36,496 nt of DNA from Acidimicrobiales bacterium (GCA_025463335.1 JAOBWJ010000400.1:1-36496); one strand, 5' to 3'. Counted from the first letter of the stretch, positions 1 to 7,692 are shown. Translations and numbers: made by a program. The notes: generated by a model not told the origin, from the letters alone.

Positions 1-182
1 TTGCAGTTGGGGCACTCGGCGATGTCACAGCCGAGATGGTGGAAGCCGCCGGGTTGCACCCCGCAGTCGCCGCATCGGCCAGTTGGCCGACCCCAGCCCC
101 GCTCGGTGCCGAAGGGTGGCAGGGGGAAGGGGACGGTGGATCGGTGCAGGACCTCGATGGAGCACGAGGCGGCGGCGATCAT
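1..182 (-). CDS. Zinc-ribbon-like protein, partial (cut by left edge)
   Basis: This reading frame is not in the ORF track because it runs off the window. It starts at an ATG at 182, 7 bases after the stop of the upstream minus-strand gene, so the two are probably co-transcribed. About 60 residues are visible. The N-terminal half is nondescript. The rest carries a dense Cys/His pattern, CGDCGV...GGFHHLGCDIAECPNC, which resembles the short metal-binding module CxxCGvxxGxxHxxGCDxExCPxC found in many uncharacterised bacterial proteins. Four or more Cys with neighbouring His suggest a structural zinc site. No catalytic role can be assigned, and the C-terminus lies outside the window. Confidence 0.6.
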   Translation of the reverse strand, partial: MIAAASCSIEVLHRSTVPFPLPPFGTERGWGRPTGRCGDCGVQPGGFHHLGCDIAECPNC

Positions 183-189
183 CTCTCGC

Positions 190-666
190 CTACACCAAGC
201 GCAGGCGGCCACGTCGTGCTCCTCTCGTTGTGCGGCGTGCGGTCGCGACGGGCTCCTCGATCCAGTCAGGGTGGAGGAGCCACCGGTCGTCCCACCCGAG
301 ACCGCATCGCTCGTCGTCGAGACCACGCTTCATCCATGGCAGCTCCCACAGGTCGAGGTGATCGAGCGCGACACGGAGATCTCGGTGGACGAGGTAGCGG
401 CCGTGGCCTCGGGTGCAATCGCGGGGCGCGACGTAGCGATAGGGACGGCCGGTGTCATCCAGGTTGAGGTACCGGCGGGTGAACCGGTGCTTGTAGAGCA
501 CGATGCTCGGGCGAGGCGATCGCACCACCCGGCCCATGATCATGAAGTCCTTGCTGTCGAAGAACCGGTACCGGTGGTTGCCGGCGATCGTTGCGGACAC
601 GAGTTGGAGCGGTTCGAGCCATGACGGGTCGAGCGGCTCGTCCTCGGACGGGAACACGAACTTCAT
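190..666 (-). CDS. Conserved hypothetical protein, 158 aa
   Basis: The track ORF extends upstream to 1083 through Enzyme I sequence, but protein-like composition starts only at the ATG at 666 (MKFVFPSEDEPLDP), giving 158 residues. The protein is soluble, rich in Arg, Trp, Asp and aromatic residues, with no membrane segment or signal peptide. A core with YLNLD, GRPYRY, GRGHGRYLVHRDL-like and LWELPWMK segments looks like a conserved globular domain of actinobacterial proteins, but I do not recognise a named family. The last 17 residues are Arg-rich. It ends 7 bases before the start of the Cys-rich gene at 182, so a two-gene transcript is likely. It is separated from ptsI by about 145 bases holding a hairpin. 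Function unknown. Confidence 0.6.
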   Translation of the reverse strand: MKFVFPSEDEPLDPSWLEPLQLVSATIAGNHRYRFFDSKDFMIMGRVVRSPRPSIVLYKHRFTRRYLNLDDTGRPYRYVAPRDCTRGHGRYLVHRDLRVALDHLDLWELPWMKRGLDDERCGLGWDDRWLLHPDWIEEPVATARRTTRGARRGRLRLV

Positions 667-697
667 CGCTGCACTCCGAACGGAGGGGACCGAAGGG

Positions 698-720
698 GTC
701 GCCCGGCGTTGCCGGGCGAC
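698..720. terminator. Perfect 10-bp hairpin downstream of ptsI
   Basis: GTCGCCCGGC, a GTT loop and GCCGGGCGAC form a perfect 10-bp GC-rich stem. It lies about 90 bases past the ptsI stop and 32 bases before the ATG at 666, both on the minus strand. No T-tract follows on the minus strand, so it may terminate without U-tract, as is common in actinobacteria, or be a leader structure of the next gene. The rest of the 667-811 gap shows nothing I can name. Confidence 0.4.
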
Positions 721-811
721 GAGCGAGCACGCCGACATGCGTGCTGAAGGGCAGTGTGCCGCGGCGGTGTGACATCGAAGCGGGTGGTACGGGGGTCCTA
801 CCGGCAGGTGG

Positions 812-2482
812 CTACGAGCCCACCCCGCGATGACGACCTGCCACGACGGCGTGTGCCGAGGCGGCGTCGACGGACCCGAGGGCGAGCTTGGCGGCCTCGT
901 CGCACTCCGCCGTGGTGCGGCCGGCGAGTGCGAGCCGAACCGCAGGGATGGCGCGGGCGGCCATCGAGAGCGAGGTGATCCCCATGCCCGCGAACACGAC
1001 GGCGAGCTGCGGGTCTGCAGCGGCTTCGCCACAGATGCCCACCGGCCGGTCGAGCAGGCGGCCGGCCTCGGCGCACGACGCAACCAGGCCGAGCAGGGCC
1101 GGCTGCCACGGATCGAGCAGGTCCTGCAGGCTGCTCTCCAGGCGATCGGCGGCGAACGTGTACTGGGCGAGGTCGTTCGTGCCGACGCTGAGGAAGTCGC
1201 ATTCGACGAGCAGCTCCCGCGCCCGCAGCGCAGCGGCGGGGACCTCGACCATGACGCCCGCCTTCGGGAGCCCCACGTTGCGCGCCCGGGTCACGAACGC
1301 CGCGGCCTCCCCAGGGGTGGACACCATGGGCGCCATCACCCAGACCTCGGCACCGGGCACGTCGCTCGCCGCATCGGCGAGCGCCCGCAGCTGGTCGTCG
1401 AGCAGGTCCGGCAGCTCGCGGGCCAGCCGGAGGCCGCGCACACCCAAGGCTGGGTTCGGTTCGGCGCGCCGCGCCAGGAACGGAAGGGGCTTGTCGGCGC
1501 CCGCGTCGAGCGTGCGGACCACCACCTTGCGGCCGGCCGCGGCGCGCAGCACCCGGGCGTAGGCGTCTCGTTGCTCGGCGACACTCGGCCGTTCGGTCCG
1601 GTCGAGGAACAGCAGCTCGGTCCGGAACAACCCGACGCCCTCGAACGAGGCGTCAACGACGTCGTCGAGGTCGGCGGCGGCGCCGATGTTGTGCAGCAGC
1701 GCCACCGCTCGGCCGTCGGCGGTGCGGCCGGGGCCACCCACGGCGGCCAACCGGGCCTCCCGGTCGGCTCCTTCGGCCCGCAGCTCGACGAGTCGGGCAC
1801 CCTGGACGCCGACCTCCACCGTGCCGGCGGCGGCGTCGACGGCGACGACCGTGCCGTCCCGTAGGGCCATGATCCCGGGGCAGGCGACGACGCACGGCAG
1901 TCCGAGCGACCGGGCCACGATGGCGGTGTGACTGGTCGCGCCGCCGCGCTCCGTCACGAGCGCCAGCACGGTGCTGGTGTCGATGGCGGCCGTGTCGACG
2001 GGGGACAGCTCGTCGGCGACGAGCACGAACGGTTCGCCCGGGTCAGGGATGCCGGGCACGGGCACACCCAGCACGATGGCGATGACGCGATCGCGGATGT
2101 CGGCGAGGTCCCCGGCCCGCTCTGCGAGGTAGTCGCCCGCCTGGGCCAGCAGCTCCCGGTAGCCCTCGAAGGCGGCGTGCAGGGCGTGGGGCGCGTCGGT
2201 GCGAGCCTCGATGAGGGAGCGCACCTCCTCGTCGAGGTCCGGATCGGCGGCGATCATGCTCAGCGCGTCGAGCACCGCCTTCGTCGTCGGATCCGTGCAG
2301 CGGACCGCCCGGGCCGCGAGATCGGCGCTCACCGCGACCAGCGCGTCCCGTGCTCGCCGGGCCTCGGTCTCGACGTCGTCGACGGGATGGGCGGCCGGCA
2401 GCTCGGGTGGTGCACCGCGCTTGGCGATCGGGCCGACGGCGACGCCCGAGCCGACCCCGAGGCCCCGGAGCGTCTCACCCAT
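812..2482 (-). CDS. ptsI: PTS Enzyme I (PEP-protein phosphotransferase)
   Basis: Enzyme I takes phosphate from phosphoenolpyruvate and passes it to HPr, the first step of PTS sugar uptake, in the cytoplasm. The start is the ATG at 2482 (MGETLRGLGVGSG). The 40 residues that the track adds upstream are HPr gene read in the wrong frame. The 556-residue length is normal. In order come the HPr-binding helical domain, the phosphohistidine domain with GGATSHTAIVAR (active-site His at about 185), and the PEP-binding barrel with GVGLFRTELLFLDR, GVRGLRLA, VMVEVPAA, FLSVGTNDLAQYTFAADR and a C-terminal GICGEAAADP containing the proton-donor Cys. All key motifs are intact. Its start overlaps the end of ptsH by 8 bases, so translation is probably coupled. 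It is the last gene of the polyol PTS operon. Confidence 0.96.
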   Translation of the reverse strand: MGETLRGLGVGSGVAVGPIAKRGAPPELPAAHPVDDVETEARRARDALVAVSADLAARAVRCTDPTTKAVLDALSMIAADPDLDEEVRSLIEARTDAPHALHAAFEGYRELLAQAGDYLAERAGDLADIRDRVIAIVLGVPVPGIPDPGEPFVLVADELSPVDTAAIDTSTVLALVTERGGATSHTAIVARSLGLPCVVACPGIMALRDGTVVAVDAAAGTVEVGVQGARLVELRAEGADREARLAAVGGPGRTADGRAVALLHNIGAAADLDDVVDASFEGVGLFRTELLFLDRTERPSVAEQRDAYARVLRAAAGRKVVVRTLDAGADKPLPFLARRAEPNPALGVRGLRLARELPDLLDDQLRALADAASDVPGAEVWVMAPMVSTPGEAAAFVTRARNVGLPKAGVMVEVPAAALRARELLVECDFLSVGTNDLAQYTFAADRLESSLQDLLDPWQPALLGLVASCAEAGRLLDRPVGICGEAAADPQLAVVFAGMGITSLSMAARAIPAVRLALAGRTTAECDEAAKLALGSVDAASAHAVVAGRHRGVGS

Positions 2483-2765
2483 CGCCGGGCTCGGCGTCGA
2501 GGTCCCGCGCCAGCAGCTGGGCGAGCTCGTCGACCGCCTGGCGCCCCGCCCCGGCGGCGTCGTCGTCGGCCTCGAGCGTGACGGTCGTGCCCTGGGTGGC
2601 ACCGAGGGCCAGTACCGCGAGCATGCTGGCTGCGTTGGCCGGCTTCTTACCGTCGACGATGGCCCGCACCCGGACCGGCTGGGCGGCAGCCGCCTTGACG
2701 AAGATGGCCGCCGGCCGGGCGTGCAGCCCGCTCGCCGACCCGACCGTGACCGTTCGTTGCACCAC
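2475..2765 (-). CDS. ptsH: PTS phosphocarrier protein HPr
   Basis: HPr carries phosphate from Enzyme I to EIIA. The GTG start at 2765 follows a strong GGGAGGGA ribosome-binding site and gives 96 residues, slightly longer than the usual 85-90. His15 lies in the signature GLHARPAA. The regulatory-serine region reads KKPANAASMLAVLALG, with Ser47 where Ser46 sits in Firmicutes HPr. Whether it is phosphorylated is unknown, and no HPr kinase gene is in this window. The C-terminus (DLDAEPGDG) overlaps ptsI by 8 bases. Finding HPr and EI inside a substrate-specific operon suggests that the general PTS proteins are induced together with this transporter. Confidence 0.95.
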   Translation of the reverse strand: MVQRTVTVGSASGLHARPAAIFVKAAAAQPVRVRAIVDGKKPANAASMLAVLALGATQGTTVTLEADDDAAGAGRQAVDELAQLLARDLDAEPGDG

Positions 2766-2777
2766 GTCCGTCCCTCC

Positions 2778-3818
2778 CTACGGTTCGATGGTCACCTTGA
2801 TGGCATCGCCACGGGCGACGATCTCGATGCCCTCCAACACGTCATCCATCGGCAGCCGGTGGGTGATGAGATCGTGCACCGGAACGACACCGCTGGCGAT
2901 GTGCTCGAGTGCCAACGCGTTGTGCCGCGGGCTCGATCCGTTGGCGCCCACGAGTGTGAGCTCCCGGTAGTGCACGAGGTTGCTGTCCAGGGTGATGGTG
3001 GGCGCGTCCTTGGGGAGCCCGCCGAACAGGCTCAGCCGGCCCCGCCGGGCGAGCATCCGCACGGCGCCCTCCTGCGCGGCCCCGGCGGCGGTGGCGGTGA
3101 TGGCGACGTCGACGCCCCGGCCCTCGGTCAACCGGAGGACGGCTTCGACAGGGTCGACCTCGGCTGCGCACACGACACCGTCGGGCTTGACCAGTGCCTC
3201 GGCCTGCTCCAGCCGGGCGCGGTTCAGGTCGGCGAGGAACACCCGCTGAGCGCCGGCGGCGCGCGCCAGGCGGACGTGCAGACATCCGATGGGGCCGGCG
3301 CCGATCACGACGACGTCGTCGCCCACGCCGACCCTCGCCAGCTCCTGCCCGTTGATGACGCACGCCAGCGGCTCGGCGACCGAGGCCTCGGCGAAGCTGA
3401 CGCCGTCCGGGATGCGGTTCAGGCCGTCGACGGCGAGCACCACCGCGGGCACCCGGCAGAACGCTGCGAACGCGCCGTCGTAGTGGTAGCCCATCGACGT
3501 CTGGTTGGGGCACACGGACTGCCGGCCGGCCAGGCACTCCCGGCAGCGCCCGTCGGGTATCGCCGCGATCACCTGGACCCGGTCGCCGGTGGACCACCCG
3601 GTCACGTCGCCCCCCACCTCCACGATCTCGCCGGCGATCTCGTGGCCCATCGTGCGGGGCGGGTCGATGTGCTGGTGGCCGTATCGGCTGATCTTCACGT
3701 CGGTGCCGCACATCGAGCAGGCCCGCACCCGGATGAGGACGTCGTCCGGGCCGGCGGACGGCTCGGGCACGTCCTCCAACCGGACGTCGCCCGGCGCGTG
3801 GAACCGTGCCGCCTTCAC
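2778..3818 (-). CDS. Zinc-type polyol (phosphate) dehydrogenase, MDR family
   Basis: A 346-residue medium-chain dehydrogenase of the sorbitol/threonine/galactitol-1-phosphate dehydrogenase group. The catalytic zinc site shows Cys37 (CSMCGTD), the GHE pair at 59-60 and Glu149 (AEPLACV). The structural-zinc lobe reads DGRCRECLAGRQSVC, with Asp89 in place of the first of four Cys. The Rossmann motif is GAGPIG (173-178), and Asp197 at the end of the second strand favours NAD over NADP. The GTG start at 3818 overlaps the EIIA stop (GTGA), so translation is coupled. In this operon it most likely oxidises the polyol phosphate delivered by the PTS to a ketose phosphate, replacing the usual MtlD. The exact substrate (mannitol, galactitol, sorbitol or another polyol phosphate) is inference. 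Confidence 0.85.
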   Translation of the reverse strand: MKAARFHAPGDVRLEDVPEPSAGPDDVLIRVRACSMCGTDVKISRYGHQHIDPPRTMGHEIAGEIVEVGGDVTGWSTGDRVQVIAAIPDGRCRECLAGRQSVCPNQTSMGYHYDGAFAAFCRVPAVVLAVDGLNRIPDGVSFAEASVAEPLACVINGQELARVGVGDDVVVIGAGPIGCLHVRLARAAGAQRVFLADLNRARLEQAEALVKPDGVVCAAEVDPVEAVLRLTEGRGVDVAITATAAGAAQEGAVRMLARRGRLSLFGGLPKDAPTITLDSNLVHYRELTLVGANGSSPRHNALALEHIASGVVPVHDLITHRLPMDDVLEGIEIVARGDAIKVTIEP

Positions 3819-4267
3819 GTTGGCTCCTCGTCGGGGGTCAGCAGAGCGAGGACCTCCTCGACCGACTCCGCCCGGCGGAGGGCGTCGGCCCGGTCCGGCT
3901 CCATGAGGATCTCGGCCAGCGCGGCGAGGATCGGCACGTGCCCGTCACCGGCCGCCGCGATCCCGATGCACGTCCGCACGTCGTCGCCGTGCCAATCCAG
4001 ACCGCGCGGGTACTGGACGACGCACAGGGCGTCATGGAGCACGAGGTCACGGGCGGCGAGGGTGCCGTGGGGGATGGCGACGCCCTCGCCGACGAAGGTC
4101 GAGACCGACCGCTCGCGCTCCAACATGAGGTCGACGTAGCCCGGTGCAACCGCACCGGACTCGACGAGCACCTCGCCGACCTGGCGGACGGCTTCCTCCC
4201 AGTCGGCCGCCTGGCCGCCGAAGCGGATCGACGAGGGAGCGAGGAGGTCGGTGAGCAGCTCAGCCAT
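3815..4267 (-). CDS. mtlF: PTS EIIA component, mannitol/fructose type
   Basis: This 150-residue cytoplasmic domain accepts phosphate from HPr and gives it to EIIB. The family hallmark is the phosphorylated His67 in the motif GVAIPHGT, preceded by a VSTFVGEG segment typical of mannitol EIIA (MtlF). It is encoded as a single-domain protein, whereas E. coli MtlA carries A, B and C domains in one chain. The ATG at 4267 overlaps the end of the EIIB gene by 8 bases, and its own stop overlaps the dehydrogenase start, so it is translationally coupled on both sides. Family assignment is secure. The mtlF symbol assumes a mannitol-like substrate. Confidence 0.9.
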   Translation of the reverse strand: MAELLTDLLAPSSIRFGGQAADWEEAVRQVGEVLVESGAVAPGYVDLMLERERSVSTFVGEGVAIPHGTLAARDLVLHDALCVVQYPRGLDWHGDDVRTCIGIAAAGDGHVPILAALAEILMEPDRADALRRAESVEEVLALLTPDEEPT

Positions 4268-4565
4268 CGATGCGACCGCCGTCCTTGATGGCGCTGACCA
4301 CGGCCGTGACCGCCGGGTCGCCGATGAACAGCTCGAAGGGCACCACCACGCGCGAAGCCGTCCCGCGCGCCCGCTCGGCCATGCCGGCGTGGACCAGCAC
4401 CACGTCGGCGTCGTCGGGGATGTGATCGACCGGCGTGTGCTCGACGCTCACGTCCGTCCCCTTCAGTTGCTTTCGGAGGGTGCTGGCCAGCATCACGCTC
4501 GATCCCATCCCCGCGTCGCAGGCGATCACGAGCTTCCGGACGTCGGCCGCATCGATGCTGGGCAT
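4260..4565 (-). CDS. PTS EIIB component, mannitol type
   Basis: EIIB takes phosphate from EIIA and transfers it to the incoming polyol. I chose the ATG at 4565 because GGAGG lies 6 bases upstream. The track start is a GTG at 4580, inside the EIIC gene. This gives 101 residues. The phosphocysteine Cys16 sits in CDAGMGSSVMLAS, an excellent match to the mannitol EIIB loop. The remainder shows the alternating beta/alpha pattern of the family (DVVLVHAGM, VVVPFELFIGDP). It begins 1 base after the EIIC stop and overlaps EIIA by 8 bases. In E. coli this domain is fused to EIIC. Here the split is clean, and a long polar tail remains on EIIC. Confidence 0.92.
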   Translation of the reverse strand: MPSIDAADVRKLVIACDAGMGSSVMLASTLRKQLKGTDVSVEHTPVDHIPDDADVVLVHAGMAERARGTASRVVVPFELFIGDPAVTAVVSAIKDGGRIDG

Positions 4566-4566
4566 G

Positions 4567-5709
4567 TCAGACCTCCACACGTGCGGGCTTGGATTCCGCC
4601 TTGTTGCGGGCGGTCTGGCTCCGGGCCGCCTCCAGGTCGTCGTCCACTCCGGTCGCCGGCTGCTCCAAACGACCGAAGCCGAGCAGCGCGGCGCCCACGC
4701 CGAAGCTCACGGCGGCCGACAGCACGATCCCGAGGATCACGCCCACGTAGTCGCCGCGGGCAGTCTCGGCCATGTAGGCGAAGATCGATCCGGGCGAGGG
4801 CGTCGCAACCAGGCCGACGCCTGTCACCGAGAAGATGGCGATGCCCGTGGCACCACCGGCGATGGCGGCGAGGATCATGCGGGGCTTCATCAGGATGTAC
4901 GGGAAGTAGATCTCGTGGATCCCGCCCAGGAACTGGATGATGATCGCTGCCGGCACGGTCGGACGGAGCCGGCGGGGCCCGAAGAACAGGAACGCCAGCA
5001 GGACACCGAGGCCGGGGCCGGGGTTGGTCTCGAGCATGAACAGGATGGACTTGCCCTTGTCGAGTGTCTCGGCCGCGCCGAGCGGGCCGAGCACGCCGTG
5101 GTTGATGGCGTTGTTGTTGAAGAACTCCTTGGCCGGCTCGATGATCACCGAGGAGAGTGCCAAGAGGTGGTTGTCGATCAGCTTCTCGACGCCACTGCCC
5201 AACCAGTCGGTCATGTGGCGGATGACCGGCCCGATGACCCAGACGCCGGTCACGGCGAACCCGGCGCCGATGATGCCGAGCGAGAAGTTGTCGACGAGCA
5301 TCTCGAAGCCGGCCCGCACGCGGTCGGCGACCGCCCGGTCGAACATCTTCAGGACGTAGGCCGCGGCCGGCCCCACGATCATCGCACCGAGGAACATCGG
5401 GATGTCGGCGCCGACGATGACGCCCATGGTGGCGACGGCGCCGACCACGGCGCCCCGCTGACCGTGGACGAGCCGGCCCCCCGTGTAGCCGATGAGGATG
5501 GGCAGCAGGGTGGTGATCATGGGCCCGACGAGCGCGGCGTACTTCTCGTTCGGGAGCCAGCCGGTGGGGATGAACAGCGCGGTGATGAGGCCCCAGGCGA
5601 TGAATGCGCCGATGTTCGGCATCACCATCCCGGCTAGGTAGCCCCCCAGCCGTTGGATTGTCGCCTTCACCCCCGTCCCCTCGACGGTCGGTGTGTACGT
5701 GGTCGACAT
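4567..5709 (-). CDS. mtlA: PTS EIIC component, mannitol-type permease
   Basis: The membrane channel of the PTS (380 aa), which binds and translocates the polyol while EIIB phosphorylates it. The start ATG at 5709 follows a GGAG. Many hydrophobic segments run from residue 22 to about 345. Mannitol EIIC hallmarks are present: NNNAINHGVLGPLG (about 208-221), LETNPGPGLG, and GGIHEIYFPY with GGIHE at 262-266, the substrate-binding motif (Glu257 in E. coli MtlA). After the last membrane segment comes a hydrophilic 34-residue tail rich in Asp, Ala and Lys, probably the remnant of the linker that joins EIIB in fused homologues. It lies 52 bases after the PfkB-type kinase gene. Mannitol is the likely substrate, but the neighbouring dehydrogenase and kinase leave room for another hexitol. 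Confidence 0.9.
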   Translation of the reverse strand: MSTTYTPTVEGTGVKATIQRLGGYLAGMVMPNIGAFIAWGLITALFIPTGWLPNEKYAALVGPMITTLLPILIGYTGGRLVHGQRGAVVGAVATMGVIVGADIPMFLGAMIVGPAAAYVLKMFDRAVADRVRAGFEMLVDNFSLGIIGAGFAVTGVWVIGPVIRHMTDWLGSGVEKLIDNHLLALSSVIIEPAKEFFNNNAINHGVLGPLGAAETLDKGKSILFMLETNPGPGLGVLLAFLFFGPRRLRPTVPAAIIIQFLGGIHEIYFPYILMKPRMILAAIAGGATGIAIFSVTGVGLVATPSPGSIFAYMAETARGDYVGVILGIVLSAAVSFGVGAALLGFGRLEQPATGVDDDLEAARSQTARNKAESKPARVEV

Positions 5710-5761
5710 TGTCGCTCCGTCTCGTTTGCGCCGCTCGGGGGCGGCGGGTCAGTTGGGTGGG

Positions 5762-6706
5762 TCAACTCGACGACGAAAGGGCAAGCTCGAGGTCGAGCTC
5801 GCGCGTGATGCGCGCACTCCGGGCGGCGACGTCCTGGGGGGACGGGACACCACTGCCCGGGAGCTCTACTGCCGCCGCCGCCCAGCAGAGGGCGGTGGCG
5901 AGGGCGGCGCCGCCATCGGCGCCACCGGCGAGGAAGCCGGCGAGGAGGGAGTCGCCGGCGGCGACGCTGCTGCGGCGACCCACGACCGTGCACTCGCCGT
6001 GGGTGACCCCGTCGCCGTCGACGAGGACGGCGCCGTCGGGCCCGAGGCTGACGAGGACGGCGCCGGCGCCCCGGCGGCGCAGGAACTGGGCGGCCGAGAC
6101 CGCGTCCTCCAGCGTCTCGATCTCCCGTCCGGCCGCCTCGCCGAGCTCTTCACGATTTGGCTTCACGATCGTCGGTCCGGCCGCAACGGCTTCCAGCAGG
6201 GCGGGGCCGGAGGTGTCCACCGCGGTCCGCACGCCCCGGTCGGCCAGCCGGCGGACCAATCGGGCGTAGACGTCGTCCGGGGCGCCGGGTGGCAGGCTGC
6301 CGCTCGCCACGACCCAGTCGCCGGGCTGGGCGGTGGCCTCAACGGCGTCCGCCAGTTGACCGAATTCCTCCACCGTCAGCGCGGACCCGGCCTCGTTGAC
6401 CTTCGTCACCGTGCCGCCCGGCTCGCTGATGGAAACGTTGCACCGTGTCGTCTGCTGGACGGGAACCGCGGTCATGGCGACACCCTCGGCGGCAAGGAGC
6501 TCCCCGAGGTGATGACCGACGGCCCCGCCGAGCGGCAAGATGGCCCGCGCCTCCACGCCGTTGGCCACGAGCGCCCGGGCGACGTTCACCCCCTTGCCGC
6601 CCGGCTCGATGCGGCTGCCCGACGCCCGGATGACCGTGCCACGTAGCAGCGAGGCGACCTCGACGGTGTGGTCGAGGCTCGGGTTCAGCGTCAGCGTGAC
6701 GATCAC
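5762..6706 (-). CDS. fruK: PfkB-family sugar-phosphate kinase (1-phosphofructokinase type)
   Basis: A 314-residue ribokinase-fold enzyme that phosphorylates a ketose monophosphate to a bisphosphate using ATP. It begins MIVTLTLNPSLD as in FruK and LacC. It has the first PfkB signature GGKGVNVAR at 36-44 and the second at AAGDSLLAGFL with catalytic Asp252. The usual GAGDS reads AAGDS, a mild change in the anion hole. The GTG start at 6706 overlaps the deoR stop (GTGA). Homologues act on fructose-1-phosphate, tagatose-6-phosphate or fructose-6-phosphate. In this operon the dehydrogenase product would be a ketose-6-phosphate, so a 6-phosphate substrate is as plausible as fructose-1-phosphate. The gene symbol follows overall resemblance only. 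Confidence 0.85.
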   Translation of the reverse strand: MIVTLTLNPSLDHTVEVASLLRGTVIRASGSRIEPGGKGVNVARALVANGVEARAILPLGGAVGHHLGELLAAEGVAMTAVPVQQTTRCNVSISEPGGTVTKVNEAGSALTVEEFGQLADAVEATAQPGDWVVASGSLPPGAPDDVYARLVRRLADRGVRTAVDTSGPALLEAVAAGPTIVKPNREELGEAAGREIETLEDAVSAAQFLRRRGAGAVLVSLGPDGAVLVDGDGVTHGECTVVGRRSSVAAGDSLLAGFLAGGADGGAALATALCWAAAAVELPGSGVPSPQDVAARSARITRELDLELALSSSS

Positions 6707-7464
6707 GCCGACACCACCCGGGGCCCTGCCGCGGCGAGCTGGTCCGTCAGCTCGGTGTCGGCACCGCTGTCGGTGATGAACAGATCGATCTGTTCGAGGT
6801 CACCGAACCAGGCGAAATGGTCGTTGCCGATCTTGGTGTGGTCGGCGAGCAGCACGGTGCGCCGGGCAGCGCCGATCATGGCCCGCTTCACGGCCGCCTC
6901 CCCAGGGTTCGGCGTCGTCAGCCCGCCCTCCACACTCACTCCGTTGGTGGCCATGAACGCCACGTCGACGTGGATGCGGGTCAGCATCTCGGTCGCCCAG
7001 TCGTCGACGACGGCGAGGGTGCGAGTACGGACCCGCCCGCCGAGCATCATCACCGTGAGGTTGGGGCGGCGACCGAGCGCGGTGGCGAGCGACGGGGAGT
7101 TCAAGACGACCGTCAGCTCGCGGTCGGTCGGAAGGAGCTCGGCGAGGCGAGCCGTGGTGGTGCCTGCGTCGAGGATGAGCGCGCCCTCCTCGGGGACCTC
7201 GGCGAGCGCGACCTTGGCGATGCGTTCCTTCTCGGCCGTCAGCACCGCCTCCCGAGCCTGGATGCCAGGCTCGAAGCCGAGGCGCTCGATCACGATGGCG
7301 CCACCGTGGACCCGGCGGACCAGCCCCGTGCGCTCGAGGGCACGGAGATCGCGACGAACGGTCTCGGGCGTGACGTCCAGGTCCGACGCCAGCGAGGCCA
7401 CGTCGACCCTTCCGGCGTGGCGGGCCTGCTGCAGGATCGCCTGCTGCCGCTCCTCGGCGTACAT
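6703..7464 (-). CDS. DeoR-family transcriptional regulator of the PTS operon
   Basis: A 253-residue regulator. Residues 1-57 form the DeoR winged helix-turn-helix: RQQAILQQARHAGRVDVASLASDLDVTPETVRRDLRALERTGLVRRVHGGA. The remainder is the DeoRC sugar-phosphate-sensing domain with ILDAGTTTARLAELL, LGGRVRTRTLAVV, MATNGVSVEGGLTTPN and VLLADHTKIGNDHF. Such proteins usually repress sugar operons and release DNA when a phosphorylated sugar binds. It is the first gene of the eight-gene PTS operon and its stop overlaps the kinase start, so it is expected to regulate its own operon. A candidate operator lies about 41-64 bases upstream. The inducer is unknown, but a fructose or hexitol phosphate is likely. 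Confidence 0.93.
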   Translation of the reverse strand: MYAEERQQAILQQARHAGRVDVASLASDLDVTPETVRRDLRALERTGLVRRVHGGAIVIERLGFEPGIQAREAVLTAEKERIAKVALAEVPEEGALILDAGTTTARLAELLPTDRELTVVLNSPSLATALGRRPNLTVMMLGGRVRTRTLAVVDDWATEMLTRIHVDVAFMATNGVSVEGGLTTPNPGEAAVKRAMIGAARRTVLLADHTKIGNDHFAWFGDLEQIDLFITDSGADTELTDQLAAAGPRVVSA

Positions 7465-7504
7465 TCGCCCGGAACCCCCCGTTTCGATGCCTGGTCTTAC
7501 GGGA

Positions 7505-7546
7505 TTTACTTCTGTTTATGTTTGATCAGGCGGGGCGCCTTGTCAA
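7505..7546 (-). promoter_or_regulatory. Candidate promoter and DeoR operator of the PTS operon
   Basis: On the minus strand a perfect TTGACA box (7546-7541) is followed by a 17-base GC-rich spacer and a weak AAACAT -10. Overlapping it is the only AT-rich patch of the region: plus-strand TTTACTTCTGTTTATGTTTGATCA (7505-7528), with a tandem TGTTTA/TGTTTG repeat resembling DeoR-family operators such as those of SugR. A repressor bound here would block the -10 region. The rest of the 228-base divergent gap, towards the sensor kinase, shows no convincing -10 element. Confidence 0.45.
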
Positions 7547-7692
7547 GAGGCCGTTGCCCTCCCCGATGCGGATGTCGTATCTCCACTCGCCGACGACGTG
7601 GTTTTCGGCTTGACTTCGAGAGGTGAGGACGGCGTCGCTGCCGTGGGATCGGCCATGCGGTCGACCGAGCTGCTCGCCTCCGGGCGGCTGAG

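Noticed and set aside
2199-4139. 646-aa plus-strand ORF
   Set aside because: It lies antisense to ptsI, ptsH, the dehydrogenase and part of EIIA, has low-complexity Arg/Gly/Pro/Asp composition and no motif. It is a shadow of a GC-rich coding strand.
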